From Tardiphaga robiniae (GTDB lineage Bacteria; Pseudomonadota; Alphaproteobacteria; Rhizobiales; Xanthobacteraceae), in assembly GCF_001618955.1 (NCBI RefSeq), contig NZ_LVYV01000018.1:1-39176 (forward strand): a stretch of 39,176 bases of DNA, in the 5' to 3' direction. Positions 1 to 6,704 of the stretch are shown piece after piece (position 1 is the first letter of the stretch; the number at the start of each line of letters is the position of its first letter). The notes under the pieces were generated by a model. It saw nothing but the letters and a program-made list of their open reading frames with translations, did no database searches and had not been told where the DNA came from. A program made the translations under genes and the position numbers.

Positions 1-47
1 ATCTTCAACCACTGCGCCTCGTTCAATTCGTAGCGCTTCGTCGCCAT
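1..47 (-). CDS. IS5-family transposase, N-terminal fragment (continues beyond window)
   Basis: The first 47 bases, read on the minus strand, encode the start MATKRYELNEAQWLKI, which matches the N-terminus typical of IS5-family (IS427-like) transposases, where the sequence M-[AST]-x-R-Y-x-L-[ST]-x-x-Q-W is common. The rest of the gene lies left of the window. Only 15 codons are visible, so the call rests on a remembered motif. It would be a DDE transposase moving its own element. The short distance to the DUF1491 stop codon (about 75 bases) leaves room for one terminal inverted repeat. Confidence 0.6.
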   Translation of the reverse strand, partial: MATKRYELNEAQWLK

Positions 48-112
48 CACATGCTCCGTCCAAATCACGGAACCCTATGAATCAGCGATTAGACCTCTTG
101 GGAATCCTCAAT
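48..112. mobile_element. Probable terminal region of the IS5-like element
   Basis: This stretch separates the transposase start from the neighbouring chromosomal gene. IS5-like elements carry short non-coding ends with terminal inverted repeats. The candidate outer end is the sequence cttgggaatcctc at about 98-110. The other end of the element is outside the window, so neither the repeat nor a target-site duplication can be confirmed. Confidence 0.35.
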
Positions 113-123
113 GTCGATTGGCC

Positions 124-471
124 CTAGGCCTTCGCCAGTTCGAGGAAATGCCGCCCGGCCTTGTCCTCGGTCTCGACGATCCAGACGTCGGGATCGAACG
201 AGATTTCCTTCTGCAAACGCTCTTCGATCTTGCGTTCCTCAACGGGCTGCGGCGGTGACGGCGCGAAGACGCGATCGACAGGGCGGCTCTCGTCATAGGC
301 GCTTTGCGGCGCCGGCGTATAAAGCATCGCGGTGCCATCCAGCAGCGCAACCTTCACGAATACGGCGCCCGCTTCCTCTGCACCACGACGGCGCACGGCG
401 CCGAACACGCCTTCGGTCTGGCAGCGGCGCAGATATGCGGCCACCCATATTGCTGATTTCAATCGTGACAT
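124..471 (-). CDS. DUF1491 family protein
   Basis: This 115-residue protein begins MSRLKSAIWVAAYLRRCQ, the hallmark N-terminus of the alphaproteobacterial DUF1491 family, and has the usual family length. After the N-terminal block come a segment with VKVALLDGTAMLYTPAP, a Pro/Glu-rich stretch, and a C-terminal block FDPDVWIVETEDKAGRHFLE. It has no signal peptide or membrane segment, so it is probably cytoplasmic. The function of the family is unknown. The gene is complete; its stop codon lies only about 12 bases from the likely end of the IS5-like element, so the insertion did not break the coding sequence but could have removed downstream signals. Confidence 0.85.
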   Translation of the reverse strand: MSRLKSAIWVAAYLRRCQTEGVFGAVRRRGAEEAGAVFVKVALLDGTAMLYTPAPQSAYDESRPVDRVFAPSPPQPVEERKIEERLQKEISFDPDVWIVETEDKAGRHFLELAKA

Positions 472-543
472 CGCTTGATTATTCCAGAGAGAGCGAAAAC
501 GCGAGGTGACCCAGTTACCGGGGGCGAAGCCTGAAATGCTTCA

Positions 544-579
544 TTGACGCGACGCTACTTTATAGTATTATGACTATAA
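544..579 (+). promoter_or_regulatory. Promoter and palindromic operator of the toxin-antitoxin pair
   Basis: A -35-like TTGACG at 544-549 and a -10-like TATTAT at 566-571 are separated by 16 bases. A perfect 7-bp inverted repeat, TTATAGT at 560-566 and ACTATAA at 573-579, overlaps the -10 box. Toxin-antitoxin operons of the HigBA/RelBE type are commonly autorepressed by antitoxin binding to such a palindrome. The toxin start codon is about 30 bases downstream. Confidence 0.65.
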
Positions 580-609
580 CGCGCAACGTCGCCTGGCATC
601 AATATCAGA

Positions 610-1044
610 ATGTCACCCACCGACACACCCTTGGAATTCGTAGGGTCGTCGAAAGACGATCTTTCAGAATTTCCGGTGTCTGTGAAGCTATGCGTTGGCT
701 TTGCCTTGCGTGCAGCCCAAAAAGGCAAAAAGCACCCCGACGCGAAGCCTTTGAAAGGCTTCCACGGCGCGGGCGTTGTCGAGATCGTCTCTGATTTTGA
801 TGGGAATACGTTTCGGGCGGTCTACACGGTCAAACTGAAGGGCATGGTCTACGTTCTCCACGCATTTCAAAAGAAATCGAAAACCGGAATCCGGACGCCC
901 AAATCCGAGATTGACCTGATCAAATCCCGTCTGAGAGACGCGCAGACGCTTTACCAACATGCCATGGAGGGCAGCAATGAAAAAACCGACAAGCACAAAG
1001 AGCAGCGGCAACGTGTTCGCCGACCTCGGCCTGCCAAACGCTGA
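610..1044 (+). CDS. HigB/RelE-like toxin, phage-derived Gp49-like family
   Basis: A basic 144-residue protein. Residues 8-120 match the phage-derived Gp49-like/HigB family: LEFVGSSKDDL near the N-terminus, the core KHPDAKPLKGFHGAGVVEIV, FRAVYTVKLKGMVYVLHAFQKKSKTG, and a final helix IDLIKSRLRDAQTLYQ. Members of this RelE-like family are usually ribosome-dependent mRNA endonucleases; the activity here is inferred. The gene precedes and overlaps its antitoxin by 68 bases, the toxin-first order of HigBA pairs. The C-terminal tail (about residues 123-144) is Lys/Arg-rich and may be longer than in typical members because its frame runs into the antitoxin gene. No clear ribosome binding site precedes the ATG, which could keep toxin synthesis low. 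Confidence 0.85.
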   Translation: MSPTDTPLEFVGSSKDDLSEFPVSVKLCVGFALRAAQKGKKHPDAKPLKGFHGAGVVEIVSDFDGNTFRAVYTVKLKGMVYVLHAFQKKSKTGIRTPKSEIDLIKSRLRDAQTLYQHAMEGSNEKTDKHKEQRQRVRRPRPAKR

Positions 1045-1300
1045 CGAGCATCTGATCAAGGCCGAGATCGTTCTCGGCATTGCCGCACGCATCAAAAGCA
1101 AAGGGCTAACTCAGGCACAGGCGTCCAAGCTGATTGGCCTTGCCCAGCCTGACGTCTCCAAGCTGCTGCGCGGACAGTTCGGCGGCTACTCTTATGAGCG
1201 CTTGTTTGGTTTTCTGGTTGCCCTCGGCGAGCGCGTGAAAATCGAGGTGTCGGACGCAAAGACGAAGAAGCAGGCGCGCGTCGAACTCGAAATGTCGTGA
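977..1300 (+). CDS. HigA-like XRE-family antitoxin
   Basis: A 107-residue protein with an XRE helix-turn-helix domain: KGLTQAQASKLIGLAQPDVSKLL at about residues 43-65, followed by a C-terminal segment YERLFGFLVALGERVKIEV typical of COG5606 antitoxins. It should bind and neutralise the preceding toxin and repress the operon through the palindrome at 560-579. I chose ATG at 977 because GGAGGG lies 5-10 bases upstream; an in-frame ATG at 959 has no such site and would add six residues. The gene ends 33 bases before the convergent neighbour, with a 7-bp hairpin (1314-1331) lacking a T-run between them. Confidence 0.88.
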   Translation: MKKPTSTKSSGNVFADLGLPNADEHLIKAEIVLGIAARIKSKGLTQAQASKLIGLAQPDVSKLLRGQFGGYSYERLFGFLVALGERVKIEVSDAKTKKQARVELEMS

Positions 1301-1332
1301 ACTGCCTTAGTGGGCCAGCCGCAGGGCTGGCG

Positions 1333-2061
1333 CTAGTCGATCGCGCGGCCGGTGACGGTGGCGAGTTCGCGCACCATGCGGTCGGACACTTGCCCGGTCA
1401 CCGGCAGCTTGCGCTCGCGCTCGAAGCGTTGGATCGCGGCCGCTGTGTCCGAGCCGACATTGCCGGTCGGCTTCAGCTGACCATAACCGTATTCCGTCAG
1501 CGCGCGCTGAACAGCGGCGACGCGGCGCGTATTGGTGATGAGATCGCCGAGCGGATCAGTGCGGGTTGCATTCGGGATCGCTGCCGGCGGGCGTGCTACG
1601 GCGCCCGTGGTCGCCGGTGAGGCCGGTGATGCCGGCGCTTTCAGGAGATTGCCGACCGGATCGGCTGCGCGCTGTTCGACGGGCTTGGCAGCGAGTGATG
1701 GCTTCGGCTCATTGGCGCTGTTGACCGGCTTGGAATCCAGCATGCGGGAATCGAGCTTGGTGTCCGACGAAGCAGCATCCAGCGGACGCGGCTTGGGCAG
1801 CGGATTGGCGACCTGTGCCGGCGCCGGAAACGCAACGACGGTGCTGGAACCGAACATCGGCGACGGATGATGGCCCTTCTGCAGGAAAATAGCATTGGCG
1901 ATGATGGCGCTGACCGCGGCGAATGCGATCAACCCGGCGACCATGTCCTTCGGGCTGTGCAGCAGCACGCGCAACACGATGCCGCGCTCCGCGGGCTCAT
2001 CGACGATGGCGACGGCGCGGCCGCGTTTGGACTTGGTCGCTTTGGAACTGGCTTTAGGCAC
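1333..2061 (-). CDS. Membrane-anchored peptidoglycan-binding domain protein
   Basis: A 242-residue protein with a basic cytoplasmic N-terminus, one transmembrane helix near residues 38-60, a long Pro/Ala/Ser-rich linker, and a C-terminal peptidoglycan-binding domain 1 (about residues 180-240: VAAVQRALTEYGYGQLKPTG and SDTAAAIQRFERERKLPVTG). The layout suggests an inner-membrane protein reaching across the periplasm to the cell wall. The start is GTG, preceded by gaagaag, and overlaps the end of the histidine kinase gene by 8 bases, so the two are probably translationally coupled. Coupling to a DivJ-like kinase suggests a link between cell-wall state and cell-cycle signalling, but that is inference. 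Confidence 0.8.
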   Translation of the reverse strand: MPKASSKATKSKRGRAVAIVDEPAERGIVLRVLLHSPKDMVAGLIAFAAVSAIIANAIFLQKGHHPSPMFGSSTVVAFPAPAQVANPLPKPRPLDAASSDTKLDSRMLDSKPVNSANEPKPSLAAKPVEQRAADPVGNLLKAPASPASPATTGAVARPPAAIPNATRTDPLGDLITNTRRVAAVQRALTEYGYGQLKPTGNVGSDTAAAIQRFERERKLPVTGQVSDRMVRELATVTGRAID

Positions 2062-3898
2062 TCTTCTTCACCTGATGGGCTTGGTCGGACGGCGCGGTGC
2101 GCGCCGCGGGATTCAAGATCGCGATATTGCTGACGTGTTCAGCCTGCGGCGTGAACTCCAGCGGCAGCGCGATTGTGATGGTGGTGCCTTCGTCGATCCG
2201 GCTCTGCACCTGCATCTCGCCACCATGCATGCCGACAAGGCTCTTCACAATGGACAGGCCGAGGCCGGTGCCCTCATGGCGCCGCTGATAGGTCTTGCCG
2301 GCCTGGAAGAACGGATCGCCGATGCGTGCGAGATCATCCGATGCAATGCCGACGCCGGTATCGCTGACGCGCAGCATCAAGCGTGATCCTTCGACGCCCG
2401 CTGCCACGGTGACGCTGCCGCCGCGCTCGGTGAACTTGATGGCATTGGATACGAGGTTGAGCAGTATCTGGCGGAATGCGCGCGGATCGCCGTTGACCTC
2501 CGGCAGATCCTTCGGCGCATCGGTGATGAGATCGATACCGTTCTCGCGCGCCTTCAGCGCCAGCAGATTGCAGCAATTGATCAGCGCCGGACGCGGCGCG
2601 AAGGGCTCCGGCGAAATCTCGAAGTTACCGGATTCCAGCTTCGACATGTCGAGGATGCCGTTGACCACTGACAGCAGGTGCTGGCCGGAATCGTTGATGA
2701 GCTGGGCATATTCCTTGCGCTTGGTCGCATCGAGCATCATCAGCTCTTCCTGCACCAGCATATCCGAGAAGCCGATAATGGCATTCAGCGGCGTGCGCAG
2801 TTCGTGGCTCATAGTGGCGAGGAAGCGTGTCTTCGACGCATCGGCGCGCTCGGCCTCGATGCGGGCCTGCGCCAATGCCTCTTCCTGCAGCTTGCGGTCG
2901 GTGACATCACGCAGCACGGCCACAACTTCTGCATCGGCATTGGCTGATGACGACGTATCAACGTCTTGCTCCATTGGGCGGCAACGCATTTCAACCCAGA
3001 TGAATTCGGCGCCAGACGGGCGCATGCGATCATTGCCGCGCACGACATCGCGGCGCAGACGGAATTCGACGCTGCGGGCTTCGCCGCCGCGCGCGGCGTC
3101 AGACAAAGCCGTGAGATAGGCCGGGCGATCCGCGACATGGACGCGGTCGAACAGGCCATGGCCCAGCAGTCGCTGTGCCGGGGCGCCGATCAGCGCTGCC
3201 GCCGCCGGCGAGATGAACTGCACGGCGCCATTATTACGGTGACGCGAGATCACGTCGCTCATATTGCGCGCCAGCAGGCGATAACGGTCTTCCTCGACGT
3301 AAAGCAGCGAGACGCTGGTGCGCGCCAGCGACTCCGCGCCGAAGGCCAGACCGGCTGCATAGATGGTGGCGGACGCAATGCCGAAGGCCATGAAGGCGCC
3401 ATGGCCGGCGACACCGGCTTCGGATACAGGCAACCAATCGAGGCTGGTCAGCACGATGAGAATGCTTACGCAGGACAGCGCCAGCGCCGATGCAAAGGCG
3501 ACGATACGGCGCGAAGCCGAGAGTGCCGCCTCGATCGGTACCACCACAAGCCAGATCGCCGCGAACGAATTGATGCCACCGGTGGAGATCGCCATCATCA
3601 TCACGAGGCCGGCAAGTGCGATAGACGACAGTACCTGTGCACTTTCATAGCGACCGGTGCGCGACAGAAAATATGAAACGAGGATCGGCGCCATCAACCA
3701 GGCGAAGGCCGCAACCTCGATCGCGTTCGGCGCGCCGCGCAGCGCGAGATAGACAGGAAAAGCCGCAAAGGCCGCAAGGCTGCCGAGCAGACGCGGCGCC
3801 ATGAATGCGCGATGACGCGCGCTCGTCAGCGCATCGTAGCGCACTGAAGGGTGCAGCATGGCATCAAGGCAGTCGCGAATGATGGTCGATACTGTCAC
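2054..3898 (-). CDS. divJ: DivJ-like membrane sensor histidine kinase with PAS domain
   Basis: A 614-residue kinase. The N-terminus starts SVRYDALTSARHRAFMAPRL and is followed by about five or six hydrophobic segments (about residues 35-190), a PAS domain (about 205-335), a HisKA domain with FLATMSHELRTPLNAIIGFS and phospho-acceptor His365, and a HATPase_c domain with N box (NLVSNAIKF), G1 box (DTGVGIA) and G2 box (GTGLGLSIVKSLVG). The N-terminal membrane region and the H-box resemble DivJ/PleC kinases, which phosphorylate the single-domain regulator DivK and feed into the CtrA cell-cycle pathway of alphaproteobacteria. The DivJ assignment rests on N-terminal similarity and neighbours; PleC-like or other kinases are possible. 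The start is GTG; an ATG at 3859 is an alternative. Confidence 0.75.
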   Translation of the reverse strand: MTVSTIIRDCLDAMLHPSVRYDALTSARHRAFMAPRLLGSLAAFAAFPVYLALRGAPNAIEVAAFAWLMAPILVSYFLSRTGRYESAQVLSSIALAGLVMMMAISTGGINSFAAIWLVVVPIEAALSASRRIVAFASALALSCVSILIVLTSLDWLPVSEAGVAGHGAFMAFGIASATIYAAGLAFGAESLARTSVSLLYVEEDRYRLLARNMSDVISRHRNNGAVQFISPAAAALIGAPAQRLLGHGLFDRVHVADRPAYLTALSDAARGGEARSVEFRLRRDVVRGNDRMRPSGAEFIWVEMRCRPMEQDVDTSSSANADAEVVAVLRDVTDRKLQEEALAQARIEAERADASKTRFLATMSHELRTPLNAIIGFSDMLVQEELMMLDATKRKEYAQLINDSGQHLLSVVNGILDMSKLESGNFEISPEPFAPRPALINCCNLLALKARENGIDLITDAPKDLPEVNGDPRAFRQILLNLVSNAIKFTERGGSVTVAAGVEGSRLMLRVSDTGVGIASDDLARIGDPFFQAGKTYQRRHEGTGLGLSIVKSLVGMHGGEMQVQSRIDEGTTITIALPLEFTPQAEHVSNIAILNPAARTAPSDQAHQVKKSA

Positions 3899-4307
3899 TG
3901 CTCTCGCTTCGGCTTGATCGTCAAATTCAGACGCGCCGAAACGCCTCCTTTTATCGTTGCGCCAACGTGTCAGAGCGACATTAAGCGAACACTAAAGTGA
4001 CCGCCGCGATCGCCATGCCTAACGCACAAGTGCTGATTTAAGAGGAGTTTTCGCGTTTTCATTCGGCAACGATGGTGAACGAGACGTTTCAATCACCGCG
4101 TCCATATGGTTTCGAAAGTGTGCATCCCCAACATCGTGTCGGAAAACGCACGCACGGGCCATCAATGGAAAATTTACGCCAAACCGAATGAAGTGAATTT
4201 TCGTTGATTTAACCGCATCGCAAATACTTGCAGTTTATCGACGGCTGCTAACTTCGATCCCAATTGCGACAAATCGCAACGGTTCGAAGAGACTAACGGG
4301 GTTCGCG
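3899..4307. other. Intergenic region between divergent divJ-like and DUF5330 genes
   Basis: A 409-base gap without a convincing gene. It is richer in A and T than its surroundings and should hold promoters for both divergent genes. I see a CtrA-like box at 3981-3995, isolated TTAA half-sites at 4038-4041 and 4209-4212, and a 6-bp hairpin (ttgcga / tcgcaa, 4264-4279) shortly before the DUF5330 start. No open frame with a plausible ribosome binding site stands out. Confidence 0.6.
3981..3995. promoter_or_regulatory. Candidate CtrA-binding box
   Basis: The sequence TTAA-gcgaaca-CTAA matches the CtrA consensus TTAA-N7-TTAA at seven of eight positions. It lies 83-97 bases upstream of the start codon of the DivJ-like kinase, inside the divergent promoter region. 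CtrA is the master cell-cycle regulator of alphaproteobacteria and controls several of its own pathway genes in the group. Binding is not shown; one such near-match could occur by chance. Confidence 0.4.
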
Positions 4308-4697
4308 ATGTTCTTCCTGCTTCGCATGGCATTCTGGCTCGGGCTCGTGCTCGTGCTGCTGCCGAGGGACAAGACGCCGGAATCGGATAAGCTGCCGCAG
4401 ATAGGCGCTTCCGATGCGGTATCGGCTGCGACTGCGGCGATGTCCGACATGGCACAATTCTGCAAGCGCCAGCCGGCAACCTGCGAAGTTGGCGGCCATG
4501 CGGCCACCGTGATCGGCGAACGCGCCAAGGACGGCGCGAAGAAAATCTACCAGATCATCACCGAGAAGAAGCCCGATACCACCGGCTCGATCGGTGGCGA
4601 AGGCGAAGATCAAGGCGCGGTCGCCATGGCCCGGCCCGACACGCTCACCCAGGACGACCTCGCCGCCGAATGGCAGCCACCCACCGTTGCTCCCTAA
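4308..4697 (+). CDS. DUF5330 family protein
   Basis: A 129-residue protein beginning MFFLLRMAFWLGLVLVLLP, a hydrophobic N-terminal segment that is either a membrane anchor or a signal sequence. The middle (about residues 35-85) contains AATAAMSDMAQFCKRQPATCEVGGHA with two cysteines eight residues apart (CKRQPATC), and the tail is low-complexity with TGSIGGEGEDQG. This arrangement fits the alphaproteobacterial DUF5330 family. The protein probably sits at the inner membrane with its body in the periplasm. Its function is unknown. It is divergent from the DivJ-like kinase and may share its regulatory region. The ATG is preceded by acgggg. Confidence 0.75.
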   Translation: MFFLLRMAFWLGLVLVLLPRDKTPESDKLPQIGASDAVSAATAAMSDMAQFCKRQPATCEVGGHAATVIGERAKDGAKKIYQIITEKKPDTTGSIGGEGEDQGAVAMARPDTLTQDDLAAEWQPPTVAP

Positions 4698-4789
4698 ACG
4701 GCTGATTGCGGCGGATAATTACCGCAAACGGCGGTCGCTTTCGGCGCTGTTCGTCCCTATATAGGGCCTGACATTGCTTGCAGGCTCCG

Positions 4790-5233
4790 ATGACCACGAT
4801 TGACGATATCCGCGATAATTTCGAGCTACTCGAGGACTGGGACGACCGCTACAGGTACGTCATCGAACTCGGGCGCAGCCTCACGCCGATGCCGGATGAG
4901 GAACACTCCTCCGCCAACAAGGTCAACGGCTGCGCGAGCCAAGTCTGGCTGTCGCGCCAGGTCGCCCGCGACCACGGCACGCCGGTGCTCAGCTATCTCG
5001 GCGACAGCGACGCGCATATCGTTCGCGGGCTGATCGCGATCCTGCTGACGCTGTATTCGGGCCGCAAGGCCGAGGATATTCTGGCCACCGACGCCATCAA
5101 GGTGTTCGACGAGCTCGGCTTCAAGGAACACCTCACGCCGCAGCGCTCCAACGGGCTGCGCGCCATGGTCGAGCGTATCCGCCGGGACGCCACCGAGACC
5201 CTGGCAGATGCGAACCAAGGCGTGACCCCATAG
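4790..5233 (+). CDS. sufE: SufE-family sulfur acceptor/desulfurase activator
   Basis: A 147-residue SufE protein with the family landmarks IDDIRDNFELLEDWDDRYRY at the N-terminus, LTPMPDEE, and the active-site loop NKVNGCASQVWL carrying the sulfur-accepting cysteine. SufE accepts persulfide from the cysteine desulfurase SufS and passes it to the SufBCD scaffold for Fe-S cluster assembly in the cytoplasm. The gene stands alone here; no other suf genes are in the window. ATG at 4790 gives the normal SufE N-terminus MTTIDDIR; an ATG four codons upstream (4778) is possible. It converges with the thrS-like gene, with a gap of about 70 bases. Confidence 0.93.
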   Translation: MTTIDDIRDNFELLEDWDDRYRYVIELGRSLTPMPDEEHSSANKVNGCASQVWLSRQVARDHGTPVLSYLGDSDAHIVRGLIAILLTLYSGRKAEDILATDAIKVFDELGFKEHLTPQRSNGLRAMVERIRRDATETLADANQGVTP

Positions 5234-5304
5234 GCTCGAGCGGCTGCGGGCGATGCACCAACGCCCGCCAGGGATTCACTGATTGGAGCGCATCTGAGGC
5301 ACGT

Positions 5305-6516
5305 TTACCGGGCTTCAGCCCCAAGCGCGCCCGACCGAGCCCTCGCCTGCAGCCGGGACACCGCCTCGGCCAAAGGAACGTCGGCCTGTGAGCCGTCGCG
5401 CTCGCGCAGGCTCACCCGGCCGTCCCTCATCTCGCGCCCGCCTACGATCGCCATCACCGGCACCGCCATGTCATGCGCCGCCACGATGCGCCGTGAGAGG
5501 GTATCGGCGCCGTCATAGGCAATGGCCCTAATCCCCGCATCCTCGAACGCCGCCACGACGTCAGCGCCGTATCCGGCCTGGCCTTTCGAGATCGGCGCAA
5601 CCGCGACCTGATCCGGCGACAACCAGAAAGGAAGCACGCCGCCGTGATGCTCGAGCAGGATCGCGATCATGCGGCCAAGCGATCCGAAGATGGCATGGTG
5701 GATCATCAGGGGCCTTGCGCGGCTGCCGTCGGCGGCGACATAGGACGCGTCGAGCCGCTGCGGGAGAACGCTGTCGAGCTGCACCGTGCCACACTGCCAG
5801 GATCGTCCCAGCCGGTCGCGCAACGCGAATTCCAGCTTCGGTCCGTAGAACGCGCCTTCGCCCGGATTGATTTGAGGCGCGAGGCCGCATTGCCGCGCGG
5901 CATCGCCGAGCTTCGCCTCCGACCAGTCCCAGGTCGCATCGTCGCCAGCGCGCACCGGTGGCCGCGTCGCCAGCGCCACTTCGTAGTCGGGAAAACCAAG
6001 ATCGCGATACACCTCGCCCAGCAAAGCGATGAAGCGCGCGACTTCGTCCTCCACGTCCTGCTCGCGGCAGAACACATGCGCATCGTCCTGCTCGAAGGCG
6101 TGCGTTCGCATGATGCCGTGGAGCGAACCGGACGGCTCATTGCGGTGGCAAGCGCCAAACTCGGCATAGCGGATTGGAAGCTCTCGCCACGAGCGCAGAC
6201 CCTTGTTGAAGATCTGCACGTGGCAAGGGCATGACATGGGTTTCAGAGCCATCGCTTGTTCGCCGTCGTCGACCCGGAACATGTGCTCGCGGAATTTGTC
6301 CCAGTGGCCGCTGCGGCTCCAGAACTCCTTTGGCAGCAACTGTGGCGTTTGGACCTCGGCATAGCCGGCCTGGCGCATCTTGCGCCGGAGATAATCCTCC
6401 AGCACCCGGTAGATCGCGTAGCCGCGCGGATGCCAGAACACCATGCCCGGCGCATCGTCCTGCAGGTGCCAGAGTTTGAGTCTTACGCCGAGATTTCTGT
6501 GGTCGAGATCGTCCAT
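5305..6516 (-). CDS. thrS: Short-form threonyl-tRNA synthetase lacking TGS and editing domains
   Basis: A 403-residue class II synthetase containing only the catalytic and anticodon-binding parts of ThrRS; ordinary bacterial ThrRS is about 640 residues. Motif 2 (YAEFGACHRNEPSGSLHGIM) and motif 3 (HHAIFGSLGRMIAILLEHHGG) are clear. The three zinc ligands that select threonine are present: Cys in KPMSCP, His in QDDAHVFC, and the first His of HHAIFGS. The C-terminal anticodon-binding domain starts near VAVAPISKGQ. The missing N-terminal TGS and second-additional domain carry the Ser-tRNA(Thr) editing site, so the enzyme should be unable to edit in cis. The start at 6516 (MDDLDHRN) has aaagga upstream; the open frame extends farther but overlaps the leader and terminator. 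It is probably a paralogue of a full-length ThrRS encoded elsewhere, turned on by threonine limitation through the attenuator in front of it. Confidence 0.88.
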   Translation of the reverse strand: MDDLDHRNLGVRLKLWHLQDDAPGMVFWHPRGYAIYRVLEDYLRRKMRQAGYAEVQTPQLLPKEFWSRSGHWDKFREHMFRVDDGEQAMALKPMSCPCHVQIFNKGLRSWRELPIRYAEFGACHRNEPSGSLHGIMRTHAFEQDDAHVFCREQDVEDEVARFIALLGEVYRDLGFPDYEVALATRPPVRAGDDATWDWSEAKLGDAARQCGLAPQINPGEGAFYGPKLEFALRDRLGRSWQCGTVQLDSVLPQRLDASYVAADGSRARPLMIHHAIFGSLGRMIAILLEHHGGVLPFWLSPDQVAVAPISKGQAGYGADVVAAFEDAGIRAIAYDGADTLSRRIVAAHDMAVPVMAIVGGREMRDGRVSLRERDGSQADVPLAEAVSRLQARARSGALGAEAR

Positions 6517-6557
6517 GGCTATGTTCCTTTGATGGGAAAAAGCGCGGACGGGGTCAT

Positions 6558-6601
6558 CAAAAACAGAAAAGGCCCCGTCCGTCGCCGGCGGGGCCTTTTC
6601 T
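6558..6601 (-). terminator. Attenuator terminator upstream of thrS-like gene
   Basis: On the minus strand a perfect 13-bp stem (AGAAAAGGCCCCG, 6601-6589, with CGGGGCCTTTTCT, 6577-6565) closes an 11-base loop and is followed at once by GTTTTTG (6564-6558). This is an intrinsic terminator lying between the leader ORF and the thrS-like start codon, so it should end transcription before the gene unless prevented. A further 9-base match downstream (ccccgtccg, 6553-6545) can pair with the 3' arm and loop in read-through transcripts. Confidence 0.88.
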
Positions 6602-6662
6602 GGGTGAAGTACGCTTGTCTCTAGCGCGCGCGACCAGAAGGCGATCCGCCGTGAGCGGTCGC
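6593..6662 (-). promoter_or_regulatory. Threonine attenuator: alternative leader RNA pairings
   Basis: Three segments can pair in exclusive ways. Segment 1, GCGACC (6662-6657), covers leader codons 13-14 and pairs with GGUCGC (6635-6630). Segment 2, GCCUUCUGG (6642-6634), shares two bases with that pairing and can instead pair with segment 3, CCAGAAAAGGC (6603-6593), leaving only a two-base bulge. Segment 3 includes the 5' arm of the terminator. A ribosome stalled on the Thr codons would cover segment 1, release segment 2, and favour 2:3 pairing, which blocks the terminator. This is the standard logic of amino-acid attenuation; the structure was found by eye and not folded. Confidence 0.7.
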
Positions 6663-6698
6663 CGTGGTGGTCAATGCAGCTGATCGAAGCTTGTTCAT
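6621..6698 (-). CDS. Threonine-rich leader peptide of the thrS-like attenuator
   Basis: A 25-codon ORF starts MNKLRSAALTTTAT and ends GRAR before a TAG. Codons 10, 11, 12 and 14 are threonine (ACC ACC ACG, then ACC). Its role would be to sense charged tRNA(Thr): with threonine short, ribosomes stall on these codons and change the downstream RNA fold. The stop codon lies 20 bases before the terminator hairpin. The ORF sits in a different frame from the upstream extension of the synthetase. With the predicted promoter (6705-6733) the transcript would begin at or within a base or two of the ATG, so translation would be leaderless, as reported for trpL of Sinorhizobium meliloti. The ORF is too short to recognise by homology; position and composition are the evidence. 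Confidence 0.75.
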   Translation of the reverse strand: MNKLRSAALTTTATAHGGSPSGRAR

Positions 6699-6704
6699 GC
6701 GCTG

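Noticed and set aside
1314-1331. Terminator between the antitoxin and the convergent gene
   Set aside because: The 7-bp hairpin has no T-run on either side, so an intrinsic terminator cannot be claimed.
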